From the NCBI GenBank assembly GCA_030704615.1, contig CM060731.1:73014756-73078755 (forward strand): 64,000 bases of DNA. Direction: 5' to 3'. This DNA is from Takakia lepidozioides (Eukaryota; Streptophyta; Takakiopsida; Takakiales; Takakiaceae). The position numbers and the translations under genes are program-made. Below the pieces are notes generated by a model, which did no database searches, was not told the DNA's origin, and was given only the letters and a program-made list of their open reading frames with translations. Below are positions 1 through 12,794 of this stretch, one piece after another (the stretch's first letter is position 1; each line of letters opens with the position of its first letter).

Positions 1-182
1 TCTTTTGGGATACCTGGATTTAGGTGAGATAGATTCATGAGTGTTCGCATGACCGACTGTAGCTGGTTGTCATACAAGTGAATCAATCTTTGTCAATCTT
101 GGGCATAAACCCTGTGACATGAGAGGAAAGAGAGAGAGGGGTTTAGCTTTTAACATGACTCTATGTGTGACTGTATGTGCAG

Positions 183-2837
183 GTATTGGAAGGGCGGGCA
201 TATCGATTAGTAAATCCCTGGGTTGGAGTAGTGAATCGATCACAAGCAGATATCAACAGAAATGTTGATATGATAGCAGCTAGGCACAGGGAGCGGGAGT
301 ACTTCCAAGGCAGTATGGACTACAGGCATCTGAGCAGCCGGATGGGTTCCGAGTACCTTGGAAGGCTTCTTTCGAAGGTGATGAAATTTCTTCTGCAATA
401 TACCTTTTGGCATCAAATTTGGCAAATCTCAATTCCGATGGGTATGGTCTAGCTATCTGTTTGATCTCTGCTTTGTCAATGATTACAGGTGCAGTTTGGT
501 GAGCTCACTGTGACATTGTATGGTGCCTATGTTTTGTGAACAGCATTTGGAAGCTGTCATCAGGGCCCGCATACCAAGCATTCAGGCTCTCATTAATAAC
601 ACTATAGATGTGCTGGAGACAGAAATGAACCAGCTTGGGAGGCCAATTGCTGTTGACCCTGGGGTAAGCCTCTGAGTAAGGTAGGGAGAGATGACCCTAA
701 CTGCAAATTGTGGGCAGATGTTGTTTGTTTGTTTGAGTTCTCTATTCTCCTTCGAATTGTACTGGAGATCTGTGTGCTTTGATTATTCGTAAGTGGATCT
801 ATGGTTGTGCAGGCTCAACTGTATACCATTTTGGAAATCTGCAGAGCATTTGACCATGTCTTCAAAGATCATTTGGATGGAGGGTAAGTCTGTTCGCGAT
901 ATGGGCCTCTGGTCTGGTCCACTCCTTACTGTTATAGCCCTGACTTGCTGTTTTAATTGTAGTGCGGAATGGTTTCATAGGATCACAATCTCCTGTGTTG
1001 GAGTATGCAGGCAAGAGCACCGACCTGGAATTTTTATTCATCGAACCTTGCAGGTGTCCTGGTGGTGAACGCATATTTGGGGTTTTTGACAACCAACTGC
1101 CCGCAGCACTAAAGAAGCTGCCATTTGATAGGCTACTCTCCATGCAAAATGTGCGCAAGGTGGTTTCTGAGGCTGATGGGTATCAACCGCACTTGATTGC
1201 ACCTGAGCATGGTTATAGGCGCCTTATTGAGAGTTCTTTGCATCTCCTTCGAGGGCCAACTGAAGCTGTCGTTGATGCGGTGGGTCATGTCTACAGTCAC
1301 TTTCGCTCTTGTGACAGATGCCTAAAATGAGGTGGGACTGTAGATGTAGCATGATGTTGTATGAGGTAATTTAGTGGATAAAATAGTTTAAAATAACCAC
1401 GTTTTCTCTGGTGCTGTAAGAATTTAGCTGAAGAGTTTCTGGGCGATTTGCATTCACATATTTATCCATGTTTGTGCCCTTGATCCAGAAGGGCTTGTAT
1501 GTAGGGTGAGTGAGACTCGAAGCAAAGTCTCCAGAAATAATCTCTTATTTCTCACAAGAGGTCGATGGTGTAATTGTTTAGGTGCACTTCATCTTGAGAG
1601 ACTTGGTTCGCAAGTCAGTTGGTGAGACTCATGTAAGATTTCCCCCACCCGCTGAGCTACCTTAGAAGATTTTGTTATCCTGAGGGGTTACAGAAATAGG
1701 TTAATAACAAGTGAACTCTGATGGCCCCATTTCCTGGCAACCACGCCAGTCTCCCTACAGATCCTTGATGTATGGAAGGGTCTCTCTGCCTATTCCATTA
1801 GAGTTACGTTAACAAATCGGTAGATTTCTATTGCGCATGCACTAAGAGTGGTTCTCAGTTTTCCAGTTTGCTAAGGTGCTTTTTAGGACATTTGTGGCAC
1901 AAATATGGACTGAACTGCCCTTGGGTTGGGATTGTGTGTTCATGGTACAATGATCAACATATGATGTTTGAAGCATGACACTGTTGCTGGAATCCGTAGG
2001 AGCTGAAGCGGTTTCCCTCATTGCAAGGAGAATTGGCAGCTGCAGCAACAGAGGCATTGGAGAAGTTCTGTGATGATAGCAAGAAGACAGCATTGAGATT
2101 AGTGGAGATGGAGCAGAGCTATTTGACTGTCGATTTTTTTTAAAAACTTCCTCAAGAAGTGGAGAAAGTCGGAAACCCTGCATCCTCTGCACTGGATCGC
2201 TACTCTGATGCTCACTTGCGACGAATTGGTGTGAATGGATATTCTAAACGTGGTTGCACCTTTATAGTACCTGGTTGTGTCAATAGTTATGAGTGGTTTT
2301 GAGTTTGGCTGTCCGTAATTCAGATGTATACGACAAGCTGTATGTGAATCAAATTTTGTCAACACTATGCAAATGATTATCTAACAGAATCTGCAATCGT
2401 AATATGAGAGATTGTTCATGAACTGACGCAGGATCAAATGTGTCTTCCTACGTTGGAATGGTTTGTGACCTATTGAAAAACTCCATTCCGAAAGCAGTGG
2501 TTCACTGCCAAGTGCGAGAGACGAAATGTTCTCTGCTCAACACTTTTTACACACAAGTTGGCAAGAGAGAGGTGTGAAGTCATTTTTGCATTCTTTCTAT
2601 AAGCTGCATGGTCTCCACCTATTTTGTATGTGAGGTTTTACTGACCCAGTTGATTGGTATGTTCCTGTAGCTTCATCCCTCGAACATTGGATTCTCTTCT
2701 TCACATTATCCTCATGTTTGGAAAAACAGGGCAAGCAGCTAGCTGCATTGATGGGGCAGAGAGAGGCATGCGCAAAGAGGTTGGAACTGTACAAAAGTTC
2801 ACGTGATGAGATTGATGCAGTCGCCTGGGCAAAGTGA
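183..2837 (+). pseudogene. DRP1: DRP1-type dynamin (phragmoplastin), 3' half, with a premature stop
   Basis: Eight exons can be placed by conserved dynamin sequence and GT-AG borders: 183-377, 544-663, 813-883, 1054-1279, 1582-1632, 2000-2228, 2432-2571 and 2730-2837, all phase-consistent. They cover the dynamin middle domain ([11 protein letters not shown]-like block, [28 protein letters not shown]) and the GTPase effector domain, ending DEIDAVAWAK. The GTPase domain lies upstream of the window. DRP1 proteins are large GTPases acting at the cell plate and in clathrin-mediated endocytosis. One codon is broken: TAA at 2141-2143 stands where the family has Arg in the VDFFRKLPQ motif, and the frame continues perfectly after it. 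The last exon also lacks about seven residues (DEDPAL region) normally present in DRP1. Either a young pseudogene, a sequencing error in the T8-A5 run, or a truncated product lacking part of the effector domain. Confidence 0.85.
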
Positions 2838-3540
2838 AATTGTCGACAAAATGTTAAGATTTTCTGGATTGGCTAGACTTCTGTACAGCATTTGAGTGAA
2901 AGGATTTGGATGGAAGGGTTCTTTCTTCTAAGCAGCATGGATGTGTGTCACCCCTCCTTTATAGGGGCATCATAGGGGTGTTCATTGTAGATAAACAAGG
3001 TGGAACGTTTCCTTGGGTTGTCATTGCTCAACTCGAACAGGGATAAAATGCCATGTTGAAAGCCATCCATCCATTTAACTACTCTTGAAAAGCAGGGGCA
3101 GATGACTATGATGTGGGGCCACAGAGTTTGTCCTTCTCTCTGCCATATTTCTATAATCTCTTTGTCCGCACACGGTTATCTGGCTGGGATTCTGCACCTC
3201 GTTCTGATTTGCTACAGCAGAAAATTACACCACAGGTCTCCCCAAAATTGGCAGTCACAGACCTCTTGCTTGGATGCATTAGAGAACAGAAAAACTAGAG
3301 TTGGATGGCGGCGCAGGTAGGCATCTCCTAGGCGCAGAGCTAGGGATCTCATCCTGACAAATTGGTAACAGATGTTGGGGAGCGTACTGTGATATCAGTT
3401 CAGGCAGGGGCGGGGGGAAGAAGGATTTGGGATATACAAAAGGATCCAAAAAATACATGACAATCTTTCCTACAAAAACCAGTGAAATTTCTGTTGCATG
3501 TGAAAATGTCAGACCATATTTGGGCTTTCCAGATTCTCAT
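2838..3540. other. Intergenic spacer between dynamin and CCX remnants
   Basis: Contains the dynamin 3' flank. Short open frames here have no recognisable domain, and I see no RNA gene or repeat. Confidence 0.5.
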
Positions 3541-3544
3541 GCTC

Positions 3545-4515
3545 GTATGTGCGAGCAAATAAACAGTACCAATCGACTGCATTCATCAAGTACACAGAAT
3601 TCTTCTATTGTACGTGTGCATCATCACCAGGTTTTGCCTATGTGGCGCTCAGTCTATGGCTTGTTGCCCTTTTTTATATGCTGGGAAACACGGCAGCGGA
3701 TTACTTTTGTTGCTCTTTGGAGAAGCTCTCAAATCTGATGCATCTGTCACCCACAGTTGCTGGGGTGTCGCTCCTTCCCTTTGGAAATGGGGCTCCTGAT
3801 GTGTTTTCAAGTATTGTGGCATAGCCAGGTAAATCGCCAGATTGATGTGTGTGATTTCTTAAAAGTCTTTAAATAGTTCCAGGATAGTATGTTTGTGCTT
3901 TTTATGCAAGTTGGTCACTTGTTGCACTCATCTTCCTGGCTGTAGTCAGGCAGCAGTGCGTGAATGTGACACAGAGAGTTAAAATATAATTCTGATATGT
4001 ACAGCAAGGCTCATGGGCCCTAAAATTGAGATTACAGAAAAATTATGTAGGAGTATTCTTTTGTATTCTGAAGATGCAACATTCAGAAAAGAAATCCTAA
4101 AGAGAAAGTTGGATGGGTGTCAAAACATTCAGGCGTCTTCACACAGAGTTTGGAATTGATTTGACCTAACATCTGCTACATAATGCATTATGGAATTTGA
4201 TTCTTCAGGTAGGGCTAATAGTGTGCTGGGGGGTGCGGTCTTTGTCACATCAGTCGTGGCCGGCGCAGTGAATCTGGCAGTGTCAAGCTCCCAGGCAGAG
4301 GGCCAAATACTGCTGGATTGCTGCTGCTTTTTGAGAGATGTTGGATTTTTCTTGGTCTCTTTTAGTGGCTCTCTGCTGCATTCTTTTTGCTGGAAAAATA
4401 TATTTTTGGGGAGTTGTTCACAGTTGTGGTGGTGGTCATTGAGTGTGCGAAGACGCTTGCCTACAAAAGCTGCCAAGGGCAGGCTTTACAGCCGTTTCTT
4501 GCAAGTATGAAAATT

Positions 4516-4551
<36 letters not shown>

Positions 4552-5815
4552 TTTCTGTGGACGTTTTCTGCCAATGGTGGGGAGGGGGGAACGACCGGAA
4601 ATCACTAGGAAATTTAGCTCTCTTATACTGCTGTGCGGCTGTTGCCAAATGTAAATCCATGTGTCAGTTTCAACTTGTCAATATCCTAGCATCTCAAATG
4701 AATAATGTCTGCATCTGGTTGGCAGGTTCCCCCCCTTCTTATTCTGAAAGAGATAAGGAGGCGATGGTAGTGCCATCCACTGCTGCAGCCATCCATCCAA
4801 GCCAGGCTCCATTAGACTATGCTGCCGCAGTGGAAGTGGGCACCAGAGGTTGCCATTTATTCACGCAAGCTTGGCTGCCACATTGGAGAAATGGGTGAAC
4901 ATTTTTGAGACAGCCCCCCGTGCTCTGTGGGGGGTGGCGTGAGCAGGATGAAGCTGAATTGCGGGTGAGATTCCTTGCCACATGGTAATAGACATTTCCT
5001 TCCTTAAGTTTGGTAGTGGGTTCTTATCCCTGTTAGAGGGGTTCTTGTTAATCAACAAATCTGTCAGTTACTGATCAACATAATGAGCAGAATGAGATTG
5101 CCAGACCTCCAGGGCAGGATAAGAAAAGAGGCATATGGAACCTTAAAGTTGAAACGATGGACTAAGACACATTCCAATGTGTAGTGACTGGAAAGTTCTG
5201 AAAGACCTGGTGGATTATATGTCCTCCCCCTGAGCATAGCAGTTTTGGTGTGGATGACTAAAGTGGGATTGCTTCTTTGAAATAGAAGAATTATTGAGCA
5301 AGTTAGTAAGTCAGGGTATTGAATTATGATAGAGATGACAGATTCAAACTTATAATTGGGAAACCAGATCTTTGCAAAAGAGTGTATGTCTCATTTATCC
5401 ATTGACTTGCAGGAAGGAAAATGGCTTCAGCGGTTTTGCTTGCAGATTGCAGATCTGCCCCTTACCTGCCCTGCGTTGCCTCCAATACCCATTATCAAAG
5501 AGTCCCCACAATGGTCTTGCAGTGCCCTTTTGCAATTGCCACTGCAACATTGTCCCCCAACTCTTTAAGGTTGCAGTGTGGGATAGCAAGGATGGATATC
5601 CTATTGGAAGGAGTGTCAAGCTTTGGCATAGTTTTGGGAGCCACATTGGGCATTCTTGCATTCTCTTCTACAGTAGATTCTCCTTGCTGTGGGTGACCGG
5701 GGGATTCATCATGAGCATTGTGTGACCAGTTTCATGTCATCGCTCCGGTAGGAGTTATTCTGGAAATTGATGCTGCAATCTTGGGGCTCACTGTTCTGGC
5801 ATGGGTTGTTTGCAC
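3545..5815 (+). pseudogene. CCX: Cation/calcium exchanger (CCX) pseudogene
   Basis: Separated blocks match plant CCX proteins, membrane antiporters that exchange cations such as Ca2+, Na+ or K+. Around 3545-3824 is the first exchanger repeat ([37 protein letters not shown], the last being the alpha-1 signature). Around 4200-4500 are NSVLGGAVFVTSVVAG and FLRDVGFFLVSF. Around 5570-5800 are GFIMSIV and VILEIDAAILGLTVLAW, the start of the second half. The blocks lie in different frames: the run after FFLVSF changes frame at least twice near 4370-4400, a TAG follows SSIVA at 3822-3824, and TGA follows GFIMSIV. The alpha-2 repeat was not found. This is a decayed copy, not a functional gene. Confidence 0.8.
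4518..4548. repeat. (TC)n microsatellite
   Basis: Uninterrupted TC dinucleotide run of about 31 bases inside the CCX pseudogene. Confidence 0.95.
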
Positions 5816-5870
5816 ACAGCCTGTCACAATTAACAGTGGCTTCAGTCAAAAGTGGTAGTGCCTGAGCAAT

Positions 5871-8120
5871 TAAAATGGTAGTTCTAAACTGTGGAGAAAC
5901 AGTAGGCCTAGTTTGTTTTCAAGTGAGATGTGCTTGGCTGGTCATTGTGTCCTCTGGTTCATCGGCATATATATCCATGTGTCTGTGCACACTGCGTACC
6001 TTTCCTTCTTTCCCTGCTGTGCTTGCAGTGCCTTGTCTCTCCGCCATGTCAATTGATGTCTCATGTAATGCCTTTCCCCTAATTCAAACAGTTATCTCAG
6101 TTGGGATGGCGCAGATCAACACGTTGCCTCAATGGGCTTTTCTAGGATCTATCACTGAATTCAGAGTGTGTAGGACATCAATAAAGCCAAGAGTGTATCC
6201 ATCTTCTTGTGGTTGGAGGAATGGCTACTGCCAAATGGTGCTCCAAAATGGGCCACTCACCAATCTGCAAAGTGTGTAACACGGGCTGAAGAGTTTCTCC
6301 AGGCTCATTGCCTTTGGAGTTGCAATGAAACTGCTTGCTCATAATCTCATTGCCCCTTTGTGGTATGAATCTTGGGATGAAGCCCTTCTTGGTGTGACAA
6401 GGAATTTTGTTGGTTTTGTCAGAGCAAAAGGAAAGGGAAGCAAGTGAATCACCATTGAGCACCTCTGAGTGAGAGAGAGTGCCATGGATGCGGAGATCAA
6501 TGAGGAAAGGAACAATGTACATAAGAATTAAACTTCTAACGTCCCAAGTGGTCTAATTGTTCGAGACTACCTAATTTGCTTGCTAATTATTCACTGTCTG
6601 ACAGGAAACAGATTAGGCCTCAGTCATCCATGGAAGGTACACTCGCATAGGAACAAATATCTACTACACGACGGACCCTTGAAACTGGACTTGCAAATCC
6701 CTCCTCCATCGCGCACAACTTCATGAACACTCCATGAACAAACTTTGATTCCCCCACATGTCTTCCACATGTCTGTATAGGTAACCAAGAGTGATAAAAC
6801 TCGATGTGATCCATGGAAATTACACACGAATCTCATCATTCAAAATTACACAGTTAATCTTTTGCAAGACTTTGCAGCCACCGTACTCTTCGATATTCCA
6901 AAATAACCTGGTGAGTCTGGACTGTGAACAAGCATCCATGATTCCTGTAGAATGTCAAATACCAGCGCTTGTGATTTATCGTAGCGCATCAAAACTACGT
7001 GATCACCACACACTTTCGCAAGCCAGTAGGGCGACCACCGCAGCGTGCCAATTTCACGACCAATTGCAAGGAAATCCTGCAGTAGTTGATCATGAATTTT
7101 CGGCAACTGCCTCCATTGTTGAGAGGAGATATCGAACTCCCATAAACGTGGGGTACCGCTGGTGTCAATCCCAGCTACCAACAAGCGGCCCCGACTTTCC
7201 AACAAACATACAACTCTACGTAAGCCATTGGGGATCTGTGTAACCTCCTCCCACACTTCAGTCCCTAGTGTGTCATAACGAAAGAATCTGTGGTATCCAT
7301 CTTGAAGTTCACCTTGAACACCGTGGCGAGCAGCATAGGTCATCCTGTACATCACGTTGCCGCATTTGACGAGAAATGGAGATCCGGAAACCATCAAAGG
7401 TCCAGGAATGTTTCGTGTCTCATTCCACGAGTTGGAGATAGAGTCGTAGGACAAAGTCCTGATCACTCCATCTCCTTCGACGGTAAGCCCAGAATATGCA
7501 ATTATAAGCTCGTACCCACCGGTACTGCTATCCACCACCAATTTGCTTAAAACAGTACAACAGCGGATGCTGCCTCGGTAAATTATAGGCACTTTAGGCA
7601 GTCGTCTGCAACACTTCAAGATTGGGAATCCCCGTGACAGGTACACCTTGATTCCATGGAAAAGAGACCTCCATCTGCAGAATGTAAAGATAATCGACCA
7701 TATGATGGCACAGCGCCTTGACAATGAAACAAATGAGGTTTAAGGAATGAGAGGTCCATCTTGTGCAACACGCCCCTTGACGGATCCCAAAACTCCATCA
7801 CAATAGTATCTGACCGTATGCTATCAGATGCAGCCAAGCAAAAGAGGAAGAATGGCTCCAATATTTGATCGAGACCGACTTGGTTGCAAAGATGCATAAA
7901 CGCCGGAGATGCAGGCAGGGATCGCCATCGCTTGCACACCACCCGTAAGCGGAAGAGATGTGTACAAGGTAAGCGTGCCAACACCCTGTCCAGTATGTCG
8001 AACGGTAGCCTACTCCACACCTCCTTGTCCATCACCATGACCCACCGCTGGATCAGCACTATAGAGACAAAGACAAAATGCGCTGGGACATGTGATAAGC
8101 CTTGTACGTAGAATGAGACT
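5871..8120. repeat. Segmental duplicate, copy 1 (F-box unit)
   Basis: Begins with the same sequence (AATGGTAGTTCTAAACTGTG) as 9857 and stays clearly similar, with indels, through the F-box/kelch gene. The non-genic first 900 bases are also shared with copy 2, so this is a DNA-level tandem duplication with a 1.7 kb spacer and not two retrocopies. Confidence 0.85.
6846..8059 (-). pseudogene. F-box/kelch protein, copy 1, frameshifted by a 19-nt deletion
   Basis: The N-terminal part (8059 to 7616; MDKEVW start at 8032) has an F-box: EVWSRLPFDILDRVLARLP, then VCKRWRSLPASPAF. The C-terminal part (7724 to 6846) is a galactose-oxidase/kelch-like beta-propeller with repeated tryptophan-rich segments (SISNSWNETRNIPGP, WEFDISSQQWRQLPK). 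Such proteins serve as substrate receptors of SCF ubiquitin ligases. Aligning with copy 2 shows 19 bases missing at the 7626/7627 junction; this shifts the frame between the two halves. A separate 3-base difference near 7707 is in frame. Intronless. As it stands only a short F-box protein could be made. Confidence 0.85.
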
Positions 8121-8340
8121 CTCCCGCCAACCCTCGAAGCAGCGCACGGAAGAGTGAGATGACAGAATTTTGTGTGCCCACCACGTCATCGTTTTCCACG
8201 TCATCATTTTCATGACACATCGTTGTCGTCATGCCACATCATCGTCGTCAATGTTTTTGGAACCTGCCCGAAAAGAATAACTTCTTGAGCTGTCTGAAGA
8301 TTTTGGAACTGGCTAAACGGATTTTTATGCTTAATTTAGC
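8121..8340. other. Spacer rich in CATCGTC/CGTCATC repeats
   Basis: Short tandem degenerate TCATCG and CACGTCATC units at about 8180-8250; no gene recognised. Confidence 0.5.
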
Positions 8341-9090
8341 TCAAGACCGGGCCATCAAAATCCATTGGTCGTGAGCAACAGATTGAGTGCAATGACCACA
8401 GGTAGACGATATGTCTACAGCCAGACGTTGAATCTTTTCTAGAAGTAATGCATCTACCTTCATGCACAGCTCCCTTATGATAACTGCAATGCGCGCAGGA
8501 GCTTTAAATTGTAACCAATCATCAACTGTAACTATATGTCTTTCATGCTTCACCTTCATTTCATCACCAAAGAAAAGCAAAGCATAAGCCGGCACCATGG
8601 TACTCTCTCTCAGAAACACCTTTGAAGTTCTCACTTTCTCTTTATGAACAAGCCGGGGACTTTCATAATATCCAACAGAGAAATTCACGCTTGCTGGATG
8701 TAAAAATACCCGCCCATCTTCCTTCATGAACAATCGAAGCTCATGGGCAGCGACTGTTTTTCAATCAAGGCTTTCACCACACGGAAGGTGTTTGCATTTG
8801 CATGAAACGGGCTTGCTGCAAGGTTGTAGTTTCTTCCATGATCTTTCACCAATGACTTCCCACTGGCAGTGACTCCTGGAAGAAATCCAAGATCTACCAG
8901 AATGCTTAGGTACTTAGACCGGCTAGCTTCAATAGCAGACAACGTTCTCCCTTGACAAGAAATTTTGGGCACAATACTCACTCTCGACATTCCATCTTGG
9001 CTTCCACTCACCCATCCATTATACGCAACTACTACAGCCATATGGTCATTCTTGCTATTTCCTGCAAGAGCAGTAGCATCTTCCTCACGT
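8341..9090 (-). pseudogene. DExH-box RNA helicase C-terminal fragment
   Basis: On the minus strand, 9090 to 8724 reads EEDATALAGNSKNDHMAVVV, AYNGW and LVDLGFLPG, and 8733 to 8341 reads FMKEDGRVFLHPASVNF, KVRTSKVFLRESTMV and YALLFFGDEM. These are the helicase-associated and OB-fold tail of plant DExH1/DExH3-like (maleless-type) RNA helicases. The two blocks lie in different frames and join near 8730, and the upstream frame is closed by a stop just above 9090, so the ATPase core is absent. No intron borders are needed inside the fragment. It sits in the spacer between the two F-box units. Most likely a truncated pseudogene. Confidence 0.75.
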
Positions 9091-9856
9091 CATTCTATTG
9101 GAGAGAAAAAAGGGGAACGCCCACTGAGAGAGGCTGCAATAGTGAGCATAGGATCAAAGCACCTCAGCAGCAAGCGAGGATCAACAGCTTGCCTATCCGT
9201 GCATCCGTGCCAAGTGTTGACCTAAGGGGGTAAGTGCGTTTAGGTCTTGCAAGCTCTTGAGGGATGACCTAATAGCCTCAGAGGAAGATGGTATTAACAT
9301 CCAGGCTAGAGTCGACACTAGATGTGTGGCACGCCTATAATCAGCAATCTTTGCCTTCATGATCAGCAATCTGGCTTCACAAGTTTGCTTGAAGCTGCAC
9401 TAACAGCTGAGGTTAAATGATTACTAAGATGCATACAGTTGGGTTCCAACTTCTCCAAGAACTTCCAGCTTCTTCGTAAACAGAATCAGTACTGGAGATT
9501 TGGCATGAGGCTGAGGGGAAAACTTATGTTGAATCAAATGGCCCCAAAATTTGTATCTTTCAGTTTGACTTGCTCATTATCTCCCAATCCAAATGGTGGT
9601 GCCACCAGGATATTAGGATTAAGGTGATGTTGCTTCCATAGGAAAAACTACACTTGCTAAGTTGGCTGCAGCTTTTTGCAGGGGCAGGTGTCTAGACTGA
9701 CAGGGCTCTCTGGACGTTAGCTCTGACACATAGTTGTGAGTATGGCTCAAGCAAAACATGAACAAAAAACTGCACAAGCTGCTGGGCTCGCAACGCTCAA
9801 GCCTTCCTGCCAAGCTTTCCCTTTCCTCCTTTATGAAGTCCAGAGGCCATGCTACC
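9091..9856. other. Spacer between F-box duplicates, no gene recognised
   Basis: Short open frames only. The stretch 9439-9627 is open on the plus strand but shows no family I can name. Confidence 0.4.
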
Positions 9857-12190
9857 ATTAAAATGGTAGTTCTAAACTGTGGAGAAACAGTAGTTTTTTA
9901 GTTCAATGTTTTCAAGTGAGATGTGCTTGGGTGGTCATTGTGTCCTCTGGTTCATCGGCATATAGATCCATGTGTTATACATCCAGGTATGTGCACCCTG
10001 CGTACCTTTTCTTGAACGGTGTTTCTTTCCCTGCTGTGCTTGCCTTGCAGCCTTGTTGTCAATGTCTCATGTAATGCCTTTCCCCTAATTCAAACAGTTA
10101 CCTCAGTTGGGATGGCTCAGATCAACACGTTGCCTCAATGGGCTTTTCTAGGATCTATCACTGAAATCAGAGTGGGAAGGACATCAATAAAGCCAAAAAT
10201 GTATCCATCTTCAAGATTGTGGTTGGAGGAATGGCTACTGCCAAATGGTGCTCCAAAATGGGCCACTCACCAATCTGCAAAGTGTGTAACACGGGCTGAA
10301 GAGTTTCTCCAGGCTCATTGCCTTGGGAGTTGCAATGAAACTGCTTGCTCATAATCTCATTGCCCCGTTTGTGGTATGAATCTTGGGATGAAGTCCTTCT
10401 TGGTGTGGAAATCCCCCTGACAAGGAAAACTTTGGTTTTGTCTGAGCGAAAGGAAAGAAAAGTACGTGAATCACCATCGAGCACCTCTGAGTGAGAGAGA
10501 GTGCCCTGGATGCGAAGATCAATCAAGGAAAAAAATAGATACATACATAAGGATTAGTGCTGTAATCTTCTAACGTCCCAAGTGGTCTAATTGTTCAAGA
10601 ATACCTAATTTGCTTACTAGTTACACACTGTCTGACAGGAAACAGATTAGGCCTCAGTCATCCATGGAGGGTACACTCGCATATGAGCAATATTTATAGT
10701 GTCTACTACACGACGGACCCTGGAAATTGGACTTGCAAATCCCTCCTCCATCGCCCACAACTCAGAGTTTATGAACACTCTATGAACATATTTTGATTCC
10801 CCCACATGTCTTCCACATGTCTGTAAAGGTAACCAAGAGTGATAAAACTCGATGTGATCCATGGAAATGTATGTACACATGATCATCATTCAAAATTACA
10901 CAGTTATTCTCTTGCAAAACTTTGCAGCCACCGTATTCTTCGATATCCCAAAATAACCTGGTGAGTCTGGACTGTGAACAACCATCCATGATTCCTGTAA
11001 AATGTCAAATACCAGCGCTTGTGATTTATCGTAGCGCATCAAAACTACGTGATCACCACACACTTCCGCATGCCAGTACGTCGACCACCGCAGCGTGCCA
11101 ATTTCACGATCACTTGCAAAGAAATCCTGCCCTAGTTCATCATGAATTTTCGGCAACTGCCTCCATTGTTGAGAGGAGATATCGAACTCCCATAAACGTG
11201 GGGCACCGCTGGTGTCAATCCCAGCTACCAACAAGCGGCCCCGAATTTCCAACAAACATACAACTCTATATAAGTCATTGGGGATCTCTGTCCCAACCTC
11301 CGCCCACACTCCAGTCCCTAGTGTGTCATGACCAAAGAATCTGTGGTATCCATGTTGAAGTTCACCTTGAACACCATAGCGAGCAACATAGGTCATGCTG
11401 TACATCACGTTGCCGCATTTGACGATAAATGGAGATCCGGAAAGCACAGCAGGTGCAGGAATGTTTCCTGTCTCATTCCACGAGTTGGAGATAGAGTCGT
11501 AGACCAAAGTCCTGGTCACTCCAACTCTTTCGGCGGTAAACCCAAAAACTAGCTCATACCCACCGGTAGTGCTATCCACCACCAATTTGTTTAAAACAGT
11601 ACAATAGCGGATGCTGTCTCGGTAAACTCTAGGCACTTTAGGCAGTCGCCTGCAACACTTCCTGATTGGGTTGAACACGATGAAGTTTGAATCCCCGTGA
11701 CAGATACACCATGATTCGATGGAAAAGAGACCTCCATCTGCAGAATGGAAAGATGATCGACCGTATGGCAAAGAGCCTTGACAATCAAGCAAATGAGGTT
11801 TAAGGAATGAGAGGTCCATCTTGTGCAACACGCCCCTTGACGGATCCCAAAACTCCATCACTATAGTATCTAACCGTATGCTACCAGATGTAGCCAAGCA
11901 AAAGAGGAAGGTTGGCTCCAATATTTGATCGAACCGACTTGTTTGCAAAGATGCATAAACCCCGGAGATGCAGGCAAGGATCGCCATCGCTTGCACACCA
12001 CCAGTAAGCGGAAGAGATATGTACAAGGTAAGCGTGCCAACACCCTGTCCAGTATGTCAGACGGTAGCCTACTCCACACCTCCTTGTCCATCACTATGAC
12101 CCACCAGTGGATCAGCACACTAGAGACAAAGACAAAGACAAAGACACATCCGCTGGGACATGTGATATAAGCCTTGTACATAGAATGAGA
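9857..12190. repeat. Segmental duplicate, copy 2 (F-box unit)
   Basis: Second copy of the unit at 5871-8120, same orientation. It differs by scattered substitutions and small indels. A minus-strand open frame of unknown function (10544 to 10167) is shared with copy 1 (6522 to 6178). Confidence 0.85.
10896..12091 (-). pseudogene. F-box/kelch protein, copy 2, frameshifted by a 1-nt deletion
   Basis: The F-box part starts at MDKEVW (12091) and reads EVWSRLPSDILDRVLARLP, VCKRWRSLPASPGF; the kelch-like part is open from about 11935 down to the stop at 10896. Copy 1 has one extra base in the stretch following CNQVG, so here the frame slips at about 11931-11935, where copy 1 reads through (VGLDQILEP). 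The region deleted from copy 1 is intact here. Reading across both copies, the ancestral gene was a single intronless frame of about 400 codons. Function by family: SCF substrate adaptor. The 1-base change could be an assembly error, in which case copy 2 would be functional. Confidence 0.85.
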
Positions 12191-12794
12191 CTCTCCTGGG
12201 AAGCAGCGCACGCGAGAGTGAGATGACAACTGCACGTCTGCTTCACCCGAGCCTCTTCTTTTATACTACGCAGCTCGGCTCATCAAAATAGACTGCTTTT
12301 ATATATACACTACAACTCAATTTAGTGTGTCTAAAAGCATCTCCTCACATAAACATACAGTGTTTGCTGGGTCCTGTTCAAGCAGGCCAACGTTAACTCA
12401 AGCAGCCACTCCATTTTTGGTTAGACAGAAGCCACTGGTGGGAATGGGAACTCATGTGCAGGGAAAGGAAGATATTTACTCAAAACAACAGGAACCCCAG
12501 TGAGGGGAGGAAGAAAACAAGGGGGCAGCAAGGAAAATGCCACTCTAACCCACCAAGCCCCAAATCCCATGTGCAAAAGAGATTGTGAGAGACCCAACAA
12601 ACTGGTGTCGTTCGCCTTTGTTGGTGGCCGTCGTCTTTTCAGTTTCCCCCACCGATGGGTGGGCCAAGCTGAACTATTGTGCCCAGGGAGGTTGAGCCTC
12701 CAAACTAACTGCTGGCAGCATGGCTCACCAAATGAGAGTATCATTGTGCCAGCACTTGATTAGAGACCCTCCTCTTTGGGAGATCTAGACCTAG
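12191..12794. other. Intergenic region
   Basis: F-box copy 2 upstream region; a TATA-like run lies near 12300. No gene or RNA recognised. Confidence 0.4.
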
